Positions 1-12,811 of a stretch of 64,000 nucleotides of DNA are shown one piece after another. How positions within the stretch are numbered: the stretch's first letter is position 1; every line of letters begins with the position of its first letter. The position numbers and the translations under genes were made by a program. This stretch comes from Lepeophtheirus salmonis (lineage: Eukaryota > Arthropoda > Copepoda > Siphonostomatoida > Caligidae). The DNA lies in assembly GCF_016086655.4 (NCBI RefSeq), contig NC_052135.2:23154363-23218362 (forward strand), written 5' to 3'. The notes beneath the pieces are model-generated. The model saw only the letters and a list, made by a program, of their open reading frames with translations, was not told the origin of the DNA and did no database searches.

Positions 1-1640
1 AAAGAAGAGGTAAGACAGCTGCTCACTTTTGATGCGTTCTGTATGGGTTGCCGTTTTCGCGATTGATAATTTGTAAAAAATGTTGGGAAGATAGTATGCT
101 TATAACTGTCCTTATTTTATAGGTACCTCAAACCAAATGTAGTACCATCCCTATGGCCAAACTGCCCCAGCTACCTCTCAGCTCCTTAAGCATCATCAAA
201 GCCAACTCAAGCTATGACCACGTTACGTTGGGCTCAACAGTTCAATGACCTATAACAGGATCTGGAATTTGAACTCTTGATTGAGGAGTCAGTCTTCTCC
301 GTGGAAGAACTTGGTGACAAATTGGCCAAGGAAATACTCCCATCAGACTTCATCCTCATCACAATACCAAGTGTTGCCCTTTTTAAGCTATCCCATGATG
401 AGAAATTGGGCTCCCAACTAGTATCAGCATCCAGTTTGAGACAGATATGCCATTCAAAATGTACCACTCTGGTGTGTTGATTGACAAAAAGTCAGTGTCA
501 CACATCACCTCACAAGGAAGGTCAACACTGTGATTCAAGCCAACAATTCGGCTTCCTTTCTGGGAGCAAAAGAAGAATTGAATCAAAAAGAAACCTGGGA
601 AGACATTCTCAACAAGTTAGTGAAGTTTCTCAACTCCTCAGAGATTGAACTTACTCAAGCTTCTAAGCTCTCTTTCATTCGTGAGCAAATGGCTCTCCTT
701 TTCACCAAACCAACAGCTAGTAAATATTCAAAAAACAAACTTGGCCTCTCTTTCTTGAGAGATTTTGTCAACTTTCTCATTGAGTGGCAAAACAGTAAAG
801 CACCTGACCTCTCAGAAGAAGCCTTCATAGCAACAAAGCAGACATGCCTAGCCGCAGCAGATCTAGCAGAGTATCTTCTCCTAGATGAAGACTTCTCCTA
901 TGTACTCCTCGGCATGTTCCAGTCTGATCCCATCGAAAGAAGGTTCAGCTAGTACAGAAAACTAATTGGAGGTATCTACTACATCAACGTGAGACAGATC
1001 CTGGAAGCAGAGAAAAAGATTCGTATTCTGAGTCTTGTCAAATTCTTAGGTAAATAAGATATTTTTTAATAGTAAGCTTCTTTATTTAGGTATTACTTAT
1101 TTTTACAATATAATAATATCATTACAATAATTTACTTTTTTAAATTTCAGAAAACTTCAGAAATTAAAGCTCTGCAGGATGGAGACCTGGTCAAAGCTGA
1201 GCTCATTTTGACTAACTGGCACCCAAATGACCTCCAGGAACTAGCTTCCAAGGGAGAGAGTAATGCTGTCTACATTTTTGCTGGATATATTGGTTTTTCT
1301 TTGAAGAAGAAGATCAGTTGTACATAATGCCGTGAGTTAATGGTAATCAGAGACACACCTCCGGACTCAATAACCTTCGATAGTCCAACAAATCAGTACG
1401 TAGACCTGAAAGAGTTCATCAACATAATGAGCAGAGGGGGATTGTCGACTCCATCCGATCTTCTCTACCTTTCCTGTCTTTATGCTCACTCCATGTTTCT
1501 TACATCACAGCTACTCCTGAAGAGAAAGACAGTTTGCTTGGCACCCCAAATCCTAGAGCTTCATTTTTTGCCACATTCATTGACAAAATCAAAGAATCAA
1601 GACAAACTTATTTTCTACGCAACATTAATTGAGGTTTAAT
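1..1640 (+). pseudogene. P-element-like (THAP9-like) transposase relic, internally deleted
   Basis: Decayed transposase of the P-element/THAP9 family. A possible splice donor follows base 9 and an acceptor lies near 122. The next sequence reads YLKPNVVPSLWPNCPSYLS, like the end of a THAP zinc-binding domain. Frames shift repeatedly: 277-480 in one frame, about 427-530 in another, 530-951 in a third. The part at 880-1050 reads GMFQSDPIERRFS, then a stop, then KLIGGIYYINVRQILEAEKK, a hallmark of the P-type C-terminal region. A probable intron spans about 1052-1150, followed by SEIKALQDGDLVKAELIL, IFAGYIGFSLKKK and FINIMSRGGLSTPSDLLYL. The middle of the catalytic domain appears to be missing. 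Family assignment is firm; exact ends were not found. It was mobile DNA acting in the nucleus and is clearly non-functional now. Confidence 0.8.
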
Positions 1641-1979
1641 GCAACCTCTACCAATATGGAACTTTCTTCGACGATTAATAACAAAGTTATAGCACCCCAA
1701 AGTCGTGCACCAGCAACTTGTACCCACCCGTTACATTATTCCATCTTTTGATACCACAATTGATGTAACCCGTTTATCCTCATTTTTAATACCGTGAGTA
1801 CAACCACACATGGCATTCTGGATTAACTGCACGCATCCACAACTAATTCAATGATATGTATACATATAAGTCCACCACGTAGGTACAAATATTTATTAAT
1901 AAATATATGGAGCATGTATTAGTGTTGATACTAGTATAGGACTTGGTCCAATACCAATTATTTCCCAATTCGATCATAA
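1641..1979. other. no recognisable gene
   Basis: AT-rich sequence following the P-like relic. It may include the relic's 3' non-coding end, but I could not find a terminal inverted repeat. Nothing else is supportable. Confidence 0.5.
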
Positions 1980-2290
1980 GTGATTTTTCTCGGTCGATTT
2001 GGACCAATATTTCGGTCAGACAGCGATTTTAGAATCTAGACCAAAATCTAATCATTTTTAAATAGTGGACCGATTTTTTGGTTGCAAAGTATTGACTGAT
2101 TTTCTCCCCATTCCTCATTTATGAGTTGTACAAAACTTGACTTAATTTTAAATGAGGACGATCCAGACCGAATTTTTCTTTGTGCCTATTCTAGTCCGAA
2201 CTTCTTTAACAGACCGAATTAGTTTTGTCCACTAAAAATTATAATAGTATCGCACCGGTCTAGAATGTTTAGAACTAAACCCATCGCTAG
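1980..2290. repeat. dispersed repeat R1, copy 1
   Basis: Shares ordered blocks with 15120-15570 and 49430-49660. Examples are a block reading TTTGGACCAATATTTCGGT (copy 2: TTTGGACTGATATTTCGGT), then a GGACCGATTTTTT block, then GATCCAGACCGAATTTTTC, then CTTCTTTAA followed by a TTAGTTCGGTCTACTAAAA-like block. Copies are substantially diverged. No coding capacity is seen, and I cannot name the class (SINE-like or non-autonomous DNA element). Confidence 0.7.
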
Positions 2291-2834
2291 TAGAAACCAA
2301 TCCACACTCAACTTGTAGAAATTAGTTCAGTCAAACACAAATCGTATTCGTCATAACCCAATACTAGTATTTATACTTTAATCCATCCGTTTGACTAATT
2401 AATTTTCTTTCAATTCACAAATGTGCACTTTCAACTTGTATGTACAAGTATTATAATTTATAGACCCTTCTTTTAACAAGTGCAAATAATCCATCTCCAC
2501 ATAGTCACGATTCACGAATATTTATTGACCGGGGATTATCGATGAACTTAATTCATTCCATATACATACAATAAATATAAAAGTGACGCCCTCTAGAAAT
2601 AAGTAAGAAAAATAATAATGATGCATGGAATCACATCATTAAACAGTACAATGCATATAGATATAAATTCTTACTTATTATTGAGATCTATTCAAATATA
2701 TTTGATCATCCTTTGATTCAATGAGTCAGAACTTCATATAAAATACCATGTTTCATAACCAAAGATGTACGTAGATATATCTAAGAAAAGCTTAGGAATT
2801 ATTCACAATTGTATATGTACATATGTATATAAAT
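2291..2834. other. AT-rich sequence, nothing recognised
   Basis: No open frame of note and no repeat match to other parts of the window was found by eye. Confidence 0.5.
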
Positions 2835-2836
2835 TA

Positions 2837-4280
2837 GGGTGATCAATTGTCCTCTTTTTCCCGGACATATTCTCTATTTGCATCAAAACAGAGATACTTT
2901 TTTATAAATTCATGAAATATCCGGTTTCATGGAAGAAAATGTCGAGAATCAAATTAAAATAGAATTGGAATTTTTTTTTTTTTTTGAAAGGATTATCATT
3001 TATATCGAAATAAAGAATAATCCACTTGATTTTATTTCTTCAGATCATGAGCAATTGAATAAGTGCTCACATGCCGGTCCAATTCGATGATTTCCATTAT
3101 TTTATTGACCTTTTCGATGTCCATATTACCAGAAAGGAATAGTGGGAACCACTGCTTTGCCGTTGCATTCGATAGTGTATTGAGTCCATAAACAGCATAA
3201 TTTTTTAGTTGTAGTGATACGGAATAATGTATCGAATTTTCTCTTTTTTTTTACTTCCATTTTGGAACGTTGTAACATACAACTGGCTTCACCAAACACA
3301 AAATTGTAAATGAAATATTTAAATGTACACTTAACCTTTCAGCTTATTTTAAGCTTTTTCGATGCAATGTATTAATCGTGAGATAACTGGCTAAAGACAT
3401 CCAGCGAAAAAGGCTCAGAATTTTTTACTTAACCTAATATATCAAAAAATTATTCTAACCATTTTTCATAGGTAAAAATTTATTTTTAGAGATTCCACAT
3501 TTCGAAACATATACATGTTTCTTTCTCTTAACAAACAGGATATTCCAATTCTGTATTTTATGTAATTTGAAACAACAGAGCTAAATTACCCTTATTTACC
3601 ATGAGTTTTCTGATAAATCGATTTTATTATTTGAGTTGACACGCTTTATTATTAAAGCAAATACCAATACAAAAGTTCATGATTTCAGTTGCACATCATA
3701 TTTTTTTTACCTAAGAACAACTTTTGATAAGTAGCAGACATTCACAAATTAAAAAATATACATAATTCTACACAACTCTAATGTGCAGCAATTATAAATT
3801 GAATAGCCTTTACTTTATATTTGATAAATATATTATTTTTATTATATACTAACGAGAGTACCCGGCTCGTCTTGGAGTTATTAGGTGTCGATGAACTTTG
3901 TTTTAATAGTATAGATTTTGCATTCCTCTTCTTTTAATAGTTTTTTATTCCATTAAAAAATTATATATTTTTTTTAATTGAATATGACACGCTAAGCATT
4001 AGCTACACACATCGTGGCTAGATTGTTATTTCTTAAAATCAAAAATTACTTTACGTCATCCAAACATCCATCCATTCAGACAAATTTTACTTCATTAAAA
4101 TAAAAGTTGTATTACTCAGCATTTCAATTTAATATTTAGCTCAATCATACAGTGCATTCTCATAGATTAACACCTCATGCCTCATTTATATATTTAACAA
4201 AAAAATCAATATTATTACTTTAAAAATATGCCCTCCCCCTTAAACGTGTTCTCTTTTTGAAAATCAAAATATGTTCACCC
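2837..4280 (-). mobile_element. decayed mariner-family element with TA target duplications
   Basis: The left end reads TA-GGGTGATCAATTGTCC (2835 on) and the right end, read on the minus strand, reads TA-GGGTGAACATATTTTG (ending 4280). Both are flanked by TA as expected for Tc1/mariner. On the minus strand, about 3210-3010, the translation reads AVYGLNTLSNATAKQWF, then SGNMDIE and KVNKIMEIIELDRHVSTYSI. This matches the N-terminal helix-turn-helix region of mariner transposases, with a short deletion between the two halves where a GRP-type linker is expected. The remaining 1 kb has no recognisable catalytic domain. It is a dead element with good evidence for the superfamily. Confidence 0.72.
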
Positions 4281-5449
4281 TAATACTAGTAGTACAATCT
4301 ACATTCTTTGGATTCATGCATTTAAAGGAGGGAGTCCTTAGACGTACTTGGAAGAAAATTCTTAATTTTATGAAAGAAATGATTTGCAATCCAGAAGAAC
4401 TGAACACCCCTTTCTCAAAAAACTAAAATATATATAGATATATATTTAAATTTTTCATTCCTAAAAAAAGATTAATCGGCTAAAAGTTTTTTGGGAAATT
4501 TTGGAAGTTATTCGTCCATTTTATCATTTATGACTTTTTTAAATTTTATTTCTCGAATTTGCATTTATAAAAAATTACATTTTGTCAAAATGGTTAAAGA
4601 ATTGTAAAAAATCACAATGTCCCAAAGAAAAATCCTAGTAAATAAGGTTACTATAGGATAAAATAATTGAGCCTTAACTATTACTTTTTAAGGCCTGCTA
4701 ATCTTTATCAGGTTTACCTAGGTTTTTGCCACTATCACACAGCAGATTCATTTTCTCACTAAGAAATATTTATTAATACATTATCACATACAAACGCAGA
4801 GAATGTGTATGTATATCTTTTATTTTTTGCAAAAATGAGTAAATAATGAAGGTCAGTTCTACTGTGTCTCTCGTAATGATTCAAGGCTCGTGACCTCAAA
4901 AAAAGGAATTTCCTCTCTATACGTAGGTACATGTTTTATGCATATACAATCATTCATATGATATTACTTATTTTGATCGTACCTAAATACACGCATAATA
5001 TCAAGGTATTAATATATAAGATTTTCTCAGGTACTTTGTATGAAAATTTTCCGTATGAGTAGAGATGTATAGAATATGACCTGCCGGTATGTAAAAATAA
5101 AAAATACTGAGAAATGACATGCTAATCATCATAATTTGAAGAATTTTTTTGAGGAAAACAGCTTAACTCTCATGAGGATTTGTTCTGGATGAGAGATACC
5201 TTTCTTCTTTAAGACACTAGTGATTATTTTATACTTATTGTTCTTTCTTCAAAAATAAAAGAAAATTATGTCAACAGCTTCGGAAAATAAATAAAAATCA
5301 CTAAAAAGAAATCTCGCACACATTAACGTAATGTTTTATACAACTCTAATAATGAATAAATTTAATTTATTTTAATTCCTTATTACCATAATGAGTGATA
5401 AATACGGCATTACCATACTAATATAAAAATTTACTATATACATATTTTG
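4281..5449. other. AT-rich sequence with a vague repeat similarity
   Basis: No gene seen. About 4480-4620 resembles 49260-49420 (blocks around ATTTGCATTTATA and TTTTGTCAAAATGG), which suggests an old dispersed repeat. The boundaries are not definable. Confidence 0.4.
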
Positions 5450-5560
5450 TGATCAGTTATTGATTTTTCTTCTTCTTTTCCTCTATTCAGTGTTCTAAAG
5501 GTTAATTGGTTTAATTCGAATTAAGTTTTAAGCTGAAATTTGTTTCGGGGGGCTATCTAA
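5450..5560. repeat. dispersed repeat B, copy 1
   Basis: A T/C-rich lead (TTTTTCTTCTTCTTTTCC) is followed by GTTCTAAAGGTTAATTGGTT and an AATT-rich block. The same order occurs at 16610-16760 and 18090-18245, and in reverse near 21830-21900. Non-coding; class unknown. Confidence 0.55.
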
Positions 5561-5640
5561 ATGTACGTACCCAGGTAGGAGGTAGAAGAGGTATTGAAAT
5601 TGCGAACACAACCTATAATAAAATACTCACTTTATGTGTA

Positions 5641-5898
5641 GGGATGAAAACATTGTCTAAATTGAGGAGAGTGTAGCAACCCTGCATGAGAGAATGTCAT
5701 AAAAATTAGATAACATTGAGAGACGACATATGTACTGATCGATAACTCTATAACCTATAGGGCTCCTTGCTGATAATTTAGAATTTTCAAAATAGGAAGG
5801 AATAATTAATAAGAGCATTCATATTTTGCTCTTATAAACCTACAATTTTTTTTTTCTTTAATTTATGCTCACCACAATTTAGTCAATATTCACATCCC
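5641..5898. mobile_element. MITE family A, copy 1
   Basis: The left end GGGATGAAAACATTGTCTAA and the minus-strand right end GGGATGTGAATATTGACTAA are inverted copies of one another. Internal landmarks shared with the copy at 56270-56789 include GAGAATGTCATAAAA, GAGAGACGACATAT and TAATTAATAAGAGCA. It is short, non-coding and TIR-bounded, and so a miniature inverted-repeat element. Its autonomous partner is not identified. Confidence 0.7.
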
Positions 5899-8339
5899 AT
5901 TCATATGTATCAAATGCGAACATGTGCAGGGACGTATTAGGCTTATCTTTCTCCCAACTTGAGAAATTTGTATCATTACCCCCATAAAATTAGGGTTTTA
6001 TTTTTTTTAAATTGTATTGTACAAATTTTATTGATTTTTTTTTCTTTTCTTTCTAAAAAAAGGTAATTTGTTAAAATCTTGTCACTTCTATAAAAATTAA
6101 AATATGCCCCCCTTCTCCTTAAAAAACATCCTGCAGACGTCCCCGATGAGAAATGGTGCAAAAAATGCCAAAAACTTGAGTCCACACTTTGTATATGTCC
6201 CTTTATCAGTGTTTTGAGGGTTGCTAAGAAGCTGTGTACAATTCCCAATAATTATTAAGTAATAATAGTTCCACAGGATTGACTAAATATCAACTTATTT
6301 TAATTTTTTCCCTTTTTCTTATTGAAGAAAAGGCTGCAAGATACAATAACGAAACGACTTGTAAATACTTCAATGTCAAAATCCAATCCCTATTTCAAAG
6401 AATGGTTCCCACAAAAGGGAATGTATTTATACATACATATAACACACATAAATAAAGTTGAATATGTAATTAAAACCTAGCTTCTTCATTTAAAAATCGC
6501 CTTCTATGGTGCTTATGTACAATATTGTAGATACTTACCTATGTACCTAGACACATACTCATTTCTGCTGTGAATGTTGATTGTACCTAAACACATTAGA
6601 CTGATCCATGTTTGGCTTAGATTTTGCTACATCTGCACCAAGACCTTTTCTACTAGGGAGAATCAAAAAACTGACATTGGCAAAGTTCTCAAACCATTTT
6701 TTGGGGGGTTAAATGCTGTTTTAGTTTTTTTTTAAAAGCATTCTGTGTCAAAGGGGCCATTTATAATTTATATGCCTCGGCGAGTCCCCGTTCCAAATAT
6801 GAGGGGGAAAAAATGTAGTTTTTATATTTCTTAATATTCAGTTTGTATCAATATTTAACCCTAGGTGAGTTAATAGTCGTTAAACAAAAAGAAATAACAT
6901 TATATTGTCTTATGTTTGATAAAACCGGAAAACCAAAGATCATTGAGCACATTTTAGTTAAATTTCAATTGTTAAAAACAAGATTTACAATATTTTTAAA
7001 TGATCATCTGAGTAATAAAAAATATAAAAGCCATAATGTTTTGCTCATAATATTATATTTGGTACGGTGGAGAAGACCTAAAAATACAATTTGTCAAGCT
7101 AAAATGGTCTGCACTGTGCCAAAAATGGCCAGAGAGGTTCGTTACTTTTACAAAGTCAGTTTTTTTATTGTAAACAAAAGAATAGGTTTTTGTGCAGGGG
7201 AAAAAAAATATCAAGCCGAAATCAGGACAGTCTAAATTACATCAACGGGAAATATGAATATACATATGATATTATATAGGTAGGTACACGCAAATTCTAA
7301 AGACAGTGCAGGAATAGGAAGTCAAGAGTGACTACAGTAATACTGGTTTCATATGTCATAACAGCGACTACAATACCTGTTTTCTGCTGTCCATTACTTG
7401 AATATTAGTCTCTTATTACACGTTTATGATTTATGATTTTGCTCACAAAATGAATTAAATCTCTAGGAATGATTATAATTAATGTTGTAACTTTTTAAGG
7501 TAGAGCAAACACTTAACACTGGGAATACTAACTCTAAGTTAATTAATTAATTAATAATCAATCACATGTATATATATATATCTGCCGTATTTTTTATGCT
7601 ATGTACAAGTTGTAACTTGTAAAAACAGACTAATTACTATCAGCAATGAATACTAAAACGATATTCTTGCTAAAAAAGACAATGGGACAATCACAGATTC
7701 ACACAACTTCTATTAAAAAAAATTGATTAATAAGGACAGTATGTATATAAAAAAGGTGAAGTTCGAACCACTTATATAAAAACATAAGGTGGTGAATATC
7801 TCCCACGACAAAATCTAAAAGAGCCAAAATTATCAGAGGAGAGAATGAAAGCGTTTAAATTCCCTAGGGTAGTTTTTTTTCGCATTGAAATACTTTCGTC
7901 TCTTTCCTTAAGGTTTAGATTCTCTATAAATTAAAATAACAAAACGAGCTCTTAAAGGACCTAACTATAGCATTTAGAAGGTACAAGTCAGTTAAGTAGA
8001 CTTACTCAAAAGTTAAAGATATATATGTGCACACAGGGACGGTGCTATGGAGCTGTATGACAATTTGGTAGGCCCGTTGGAAATAATAACATAATATATA
8101 ATTTTCTTATAAAAAGGACACTTTAAAAATGTATATAAATATTATCTCTAAACAAATATCCTGAATTGGTTATTGAGGCAATCTGGAAAAGGGCCCCGAA
8201 ACAGGACTTATCCTTTTCGAAAAAACGTCATTTGATTAAAAATAAACGAAATTTGAATAAGAAAGAACTTGTATAATTTTGGGGAGAAAATGAAATAGCC
8301 CATACTTTGATTTCCAAAAAGGTAACCTCATATTAGAGT
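5899..8339. other. intergenic, one unassigned open frame
   Basis: AT-rich sequence. The only sizeable open frame is 6843-7235 on the plus strand (130 codons, lysine- and isoleucine-rich). It has no motif I recognise, no convincing splice context and no repeat partner in this window. I regard it as probably chance. A short palindromic TTAATTAATTAATTAA run occurs near 7540. Confidence 0.4.
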
Positions 8340-8605
8340 CGGAACAAGTGAAATATCCCCCCAAAAAAAAGGGACGGAGGTTTGCAACGATTAAGGAGAT
8401 AACGACTTTGTCGTTAGAAGAGCTCAAGTCTATGCCGAAAAGTGCTTATGAGAAGTGCTTCGAGATTGGAAAGAGCGTTGGCAAGAGTATATTGTATCCG
8501 AAGGGGATTACTTTGAAGGGGACAACATCAATATTGATGAATAGATAAAAAATTTCTCAAAAAATAAAACAAAGTCAGTTTATTTTTTGAAGAAACCTTG
8601 TACAC
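8340..8605 (+). pseudogene. mariner-family transposase C-terminal fragment
   Basis: Starting near 8343 the translation reads KVKYPPKKKGRRFATIKEIT and LEELKSMPKSAYEKCFE. A one-base frameshift then gives DWKERWQEYIVSEGDYFEGD and NINIDE followed by TAG at 8546-8548. This is the conserved C-terminus of a large arthropod mariner subgroup (EGDYFEGDN...NIDE end). Downstream, AAATAAAAC-type sequence and a closing ACCTTGTAC near 8605 fit the element's 3' end. The upstream catalytic D residues and helix-turn-helix are absent, so only the 3' tail survives. Confidence 0.8.
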
Positions 8606-9129
8606 CAAGGGCTTTGTCAAATTTGGAGGGAGGAGTGAGAATTTGAGGTCTAAAAGCCTTTAAAATATAAAAAACCGGGTTTCTTGAAATTAGTTCATTC
8701 TTCATTATAAATATATTATAACAGGTATGATGAATGAATATGAGTGATGCACTTCAAAGACATACAATTATCAAGGTCCAAGGATGATGATGATACAAAT
8801 TTGTTTATTTTCTGATTGATTGAGTTGATTCAATAAACATAATATAATCAAATTACTAAAAAAATTGCCCATTAACTATGACTTAGGTTTCCATGAAATT
8901 CACCAGGAATACGTCTTGTTATTTTTTTTCATTACAGAGCAATGACTTTCAAATCAAACAATAAAACAATAATTGAATTGTTTTGTCCTTTAAGCTTAAA
9001 AAACATACTACCATGTACACTGCACATGCATTAGGAAGTCATTGATTTACGACACGTTAAAAAATGGAACATAATAATAGTGAATTATCAACTCATGTCA
9101 ACTAAAAAGAGAACAGGAATAGTTTTTCT
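8606..9129. other. AT-rich sequence, nothing recognised
   Basis: No gene, motif or repeat partner identified by eye. Confidence 0.4.
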
Positions 9130-9545
9130 CAAAATTGATTCTGTTCGAAAGATTTGTATTCTTCGACGATTTATCATCAATTTTTCATAATAAATTATTC
9201 TTATTAACCCTTCTGGTGCGTTATAAGTTGCATTTAAAGTCCCCAAAATTAATCATTACAATAACAGAATCAGAAATTGACAGATTTTATTTAAAAGGCC
9301 GTACAGGAGACAGTATAAGTCTATTGTATCAAACAAAGCTTATATACAATAGTCAAAATTCTAGGATATCTTGACTTATCCCATAAATTTGAATACAATG
9401 CTAAAAATTGACATAAATATGTCTATAAATTATTGGGGTGTATAGTTATATGAAGTAAAAAAAATGATTTGGAATTTTGTACTTTTCGTGATTTTGGGTC
9501 GAGATTGTCTTTATGCTGACACAACAAATATTGTTTTATCTCTTT
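9130..9545. repeat. TIR-element family C, right-end copy
   Basis: Shares ordered blocks with 51880-52297 and 17580-17990: CAGATTTTATTTAAAA, a TTGGGTATCTTG/AGGATATCTTGACTT block, AAATTTGAATA, ATATGTCTATAAAT and a terminal GATTGTCTTTATGCTGACAC. The end read on the minus strand (TGTGTCAGCATAAAGACAAT) matches the family's terminal inverted repeat. Non-coding relic. Confidence 0.65.
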
Positions 9546-10700
9546 ATGAGTGTTCATAATATAATATCTACAATCTACATACATTATAGGTAGAGATGGT
9601 AGGTCATTTGAGTCTCCTTGGACTATTTCCGTTGCCTTCCAATTGTGCGGAAGGCATGACCTTGTAAATCCATTGGAACATAAAAAACAATACTTCAAGG
9701 ATTCCACTACCATTATTTGCTTCATGCATGTTTCTTCTTACATATTATGTATATTAGACTGTTTCAAAATGCACCCACATTGGAATTTTAAATGGAAGAC
9801 GGGAATTTCTCTGTATTTGGGTTAGTCTAAGATAATGTATCCACTAGATACATAAAATTTCTGATACTTTGATATTAACAGAGTGCAATAAACAAAAATA
9901 AACTTTTGAATCATCCTCCTCTTCCTCCGCCTGCTGTTATGCCACTTTTTGAGGTCGTAACATTTTTGTTCAACACTTTACTATTAAAAATTAGAAGGGA
10001 AGGGAAGATTGCATTAACCAGTTAAATTGTCTTAGATTGCTGCAATTCAAATGAACACTTATGAGAATTTAGAATTTTCAATAAAGCCAAATAGTGACAT
10101 TGTATAACTAATTTGACATATTACTTTGGTAATATTTTGAAGTACTTATGACCTATAAGAATTCTATTGAAGCTGTGGATATTAACACAGGATACTAATT
10201 TATTGGAGGTAAAGTAATTTTAAAGTTGTTTTGTAATTGGTGCATGTATCAAGCGATCTTCACTTTAAGCAAGTTAGGAGTAGGTTAGTTTATTGACATG
10301 AGGTTGAAAATGGTTTAATTTACAAAGGTTATGATAATAAACTTTTTATTTGTGATTTTAAAAAAACATCAACAAAATTTATTAATCATAATTTTGGTTT
10401 AGCTACGTACTCAGAGGATTGTTCCGTAGAAATCTGTTGACTGTTTACTGTTATTGATTATTTGATTTATCAATCTTTAGCAATTATTATCTTTACAAAT
10501 TGTTGGGTTGTCTTCAAAGCATGCATAACTGTCGGATTATCGCCATACACAATAGTTGTTCTGGTGGAATTCTGACGAACTTAAACTAATATTGAAAAAT
10601 ATTGAGGTTTTCGGTCAATTATAAATAGATAATAAATTAAGTACATTTATATTCGATTTAAATAGACAAACCTAAATTATAAATAACATAATTTATAAGA
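9546..10700. other. AT-rich sequence, nothing recognised
   Basis: No credible coding region or structured repeat. Small open frames on both strands near 9423-9825 overlap one another and lack motifs. Confidence 0.4.
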
Positions 10701-10734
10701 AATTTTTAAATTATTTGACAGACAAAAACATGGA

Positions 10735-11480
10735 CTATACACCACCAGCATTTTATGTAAAATGCATTGGATGCAATACACATATCCCAACGTCTTTTCC
10801 AGTCCTCAAAACATTTTTATTGGACCTTTTTGGTATGGCCTTTAGCTCCTTCGATGAATTTGGTTTAATGGTTTCAATAGACTCAAAATGGGTTCCACAG
10901 AGTCATAATTTAAGTTTAGGGAACAAAAAAAAGTCACACGGAGGTGAATATGGTGGTTGATGGATGGTATTTATTGGGTGTTTGCCTTTGAATTCGCTCA
11001 CAATCCTGGCTCTGTCACATGGTGCGTTATCGTCCTATCAAATTTTCAGTCAGAATCGTAGAAACTGACTGGTGAGAGATGTTAAGGTAATGTGATAACT
11101 CACTTAAGCTGGTATGACAATTTTTCAGCACAAATTTCTTCTCTACATCGATGTTCAGTTCGGTGGTAGTGGATGAAGGTCGTCCAGAACGTGGCATGTC
11201 TTTCACAATCTCACAGGCCTCCTTGAACGCTTTGTTCCACTCTTATTCATAGGCTTTTTGATAAAACTGATTCACAAAAAGCTTTTTCTAACATTTTCAA
11301 CGCGTCAGCACATGACATGATTTTGTCCGCAACACAAAATTTAAGGTAAACTCTTAGTTCAATCATTTCGTTCATTGTAAAAATTGTGGAGCACTAGTAA
11401 AGTAGACTGCCTTATCAAGCTTTTGCCAACAAACTGGTCTACAGAGCGCACTCAAACTGGGCATTATAATGAGCACAGTG
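10735..11480 (-). pseudogene. mariner-family transposase with precise internal deletion
   Basis: On the minus strand an ATG at 11375 begins MNEMIELRVYLKFCVADK, then CADALKMLEKAF, the N-terminus of a widespread mariner subgroup. After frameshifts come DMPRSGRPSSTTTELNID and LNISHQSVSTILTENLIG (helix-turn-helix region). This is joined almost directly near 11030 to DDNAPCDRARIVSEFKGKHP, the block holding the second catalytic aspartate, then NTIHQPPYS, FFLFPKLKL and a degraded EDWKRRWDMCIAS tail near 10790. The coding relic spans about 640 bp, against roughly 1 kb for a full gene, so about 400 bp including the first catalytic aspartate is gone. 11376-11480 is probably the element's 5' leader. Confidence 0.82.
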
Positions 11481-12811
11481 CTGCCAACCCAGAAAAAAAA
11501 ATGTTTTTAAATTCCTTCAGTGCGAGCAATTTAAATTAACCTTCCCCATTTGACCGAATGTATGTATGATTCAAGAAGGATAAAATTTTGTCTTCAAATA
11601 GACAAATCCTAAATATTTTACCTCAATGAGCTCCGTTAATATCAAAGTCTCAGAAATTTTAGTTATCTAAATTATCTTAAACTTACCAAAATATAGAGAA
11701 AATCCTGTCCTCTATTTAAAATTCCAATTTGATTGCATTTCGATGCAGTACATGTAATTTATATATATATATATATAAATTATATATCTTTGCTGGGCTT
11801 ACCATAGATCCCTGTATTGAAAAAATATGAAGGAATAAGTAAAAGATTCTACCTATAAGCCAAGAAATCATCATATTGTAGTATTCTCTGTTAATTATAT
11901 TTAAATGAGAATAGAAATATTCAAATTCTAAATGTACCTTTATGATTATTTCCCCCGAAGAAGAATTTGCCAAGGACAAGACTAATATTTACCTTGGAAG
12001 GGTAATATCCTAAAGACCTATTGTATTCTATTATTATTTAAATTTTTGTCGAACAACATGTTTTATGCCTTGAAGAAACACTTTAATCAGTAGAAAAAAT
12101 TAGCAATCATTAGTGCAAACAGGTTCATACATTTCAAAACGGACTCCGTCTCTCTACAATTGTTAATATATATATATAAAGTATTAAAGCACCAACCACC
12201 ATTAATTGATGGATCAATTATAATCACAAACGAGAACAGGACAATACATATATCTACATTAGACATATTCAAAAAAACACTTTTTTTTAGTTTTGTTAGG
12301 TTTCCGTATTTTTCCCCATGCTTTGACATGTGAGAAGAAAGAAAATCATTTTTTGGGGGTTCTGAATACACCCTAGACCACTGGTTCCCAAAGTGGGGCA
12401 TGCGCAGGACTTGTTTTTTGAGATTCCTTTACTAAACCACACAAATAAATAAACAGACATAAATGATATTGTGAATTTTAGTTTTGATTATCATGTGTAT
12501 CAGAGAAAAGTTCCAAAAGCTTCAATAAATTTCGGTGCAGTTATCGGACTAATAGATCTCTAAATGAAATATTTATTTAATTGCTACATAATTTTACTCT
12601 ACAGTGACGTAATCACTACGATAACATAATACATACAAAGTAGTACAAAGTGTAAAACATTCCGGGAAACATCGTTATCAGAGTTTTTGTATTATTATGG
12701 ATATAGCAATCGAACTCGGCAATTATGTAAATTCGATTATAACTATGAATAGCCTACTTTGTTAATTAATTAATAATTTTATTTATTTTAGTAACAAACC
12801 CTATGCATAAA
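11481..12811. other. AT-rich spacer with possible hAT 5' end
   Basis: Includes an (AT)n run near 11756-11775. At 12378 the sequence CACTGGTTCCCAAAGTGGGG resembles the terminal repeat of ZBED5-type hAT elements and lies upstream of the hAT relic in the correct orientation. I could not find its inverted partner, so this is a weak call. Confidence 0.4.

Noticed and set aside
6843..7235. 130-codon plus-strand open frame
   Set aside because: Long for AT-rich DNA, but no motif, splice context or second copy. Listed only as an unassigned frame within its intergenic stretch.
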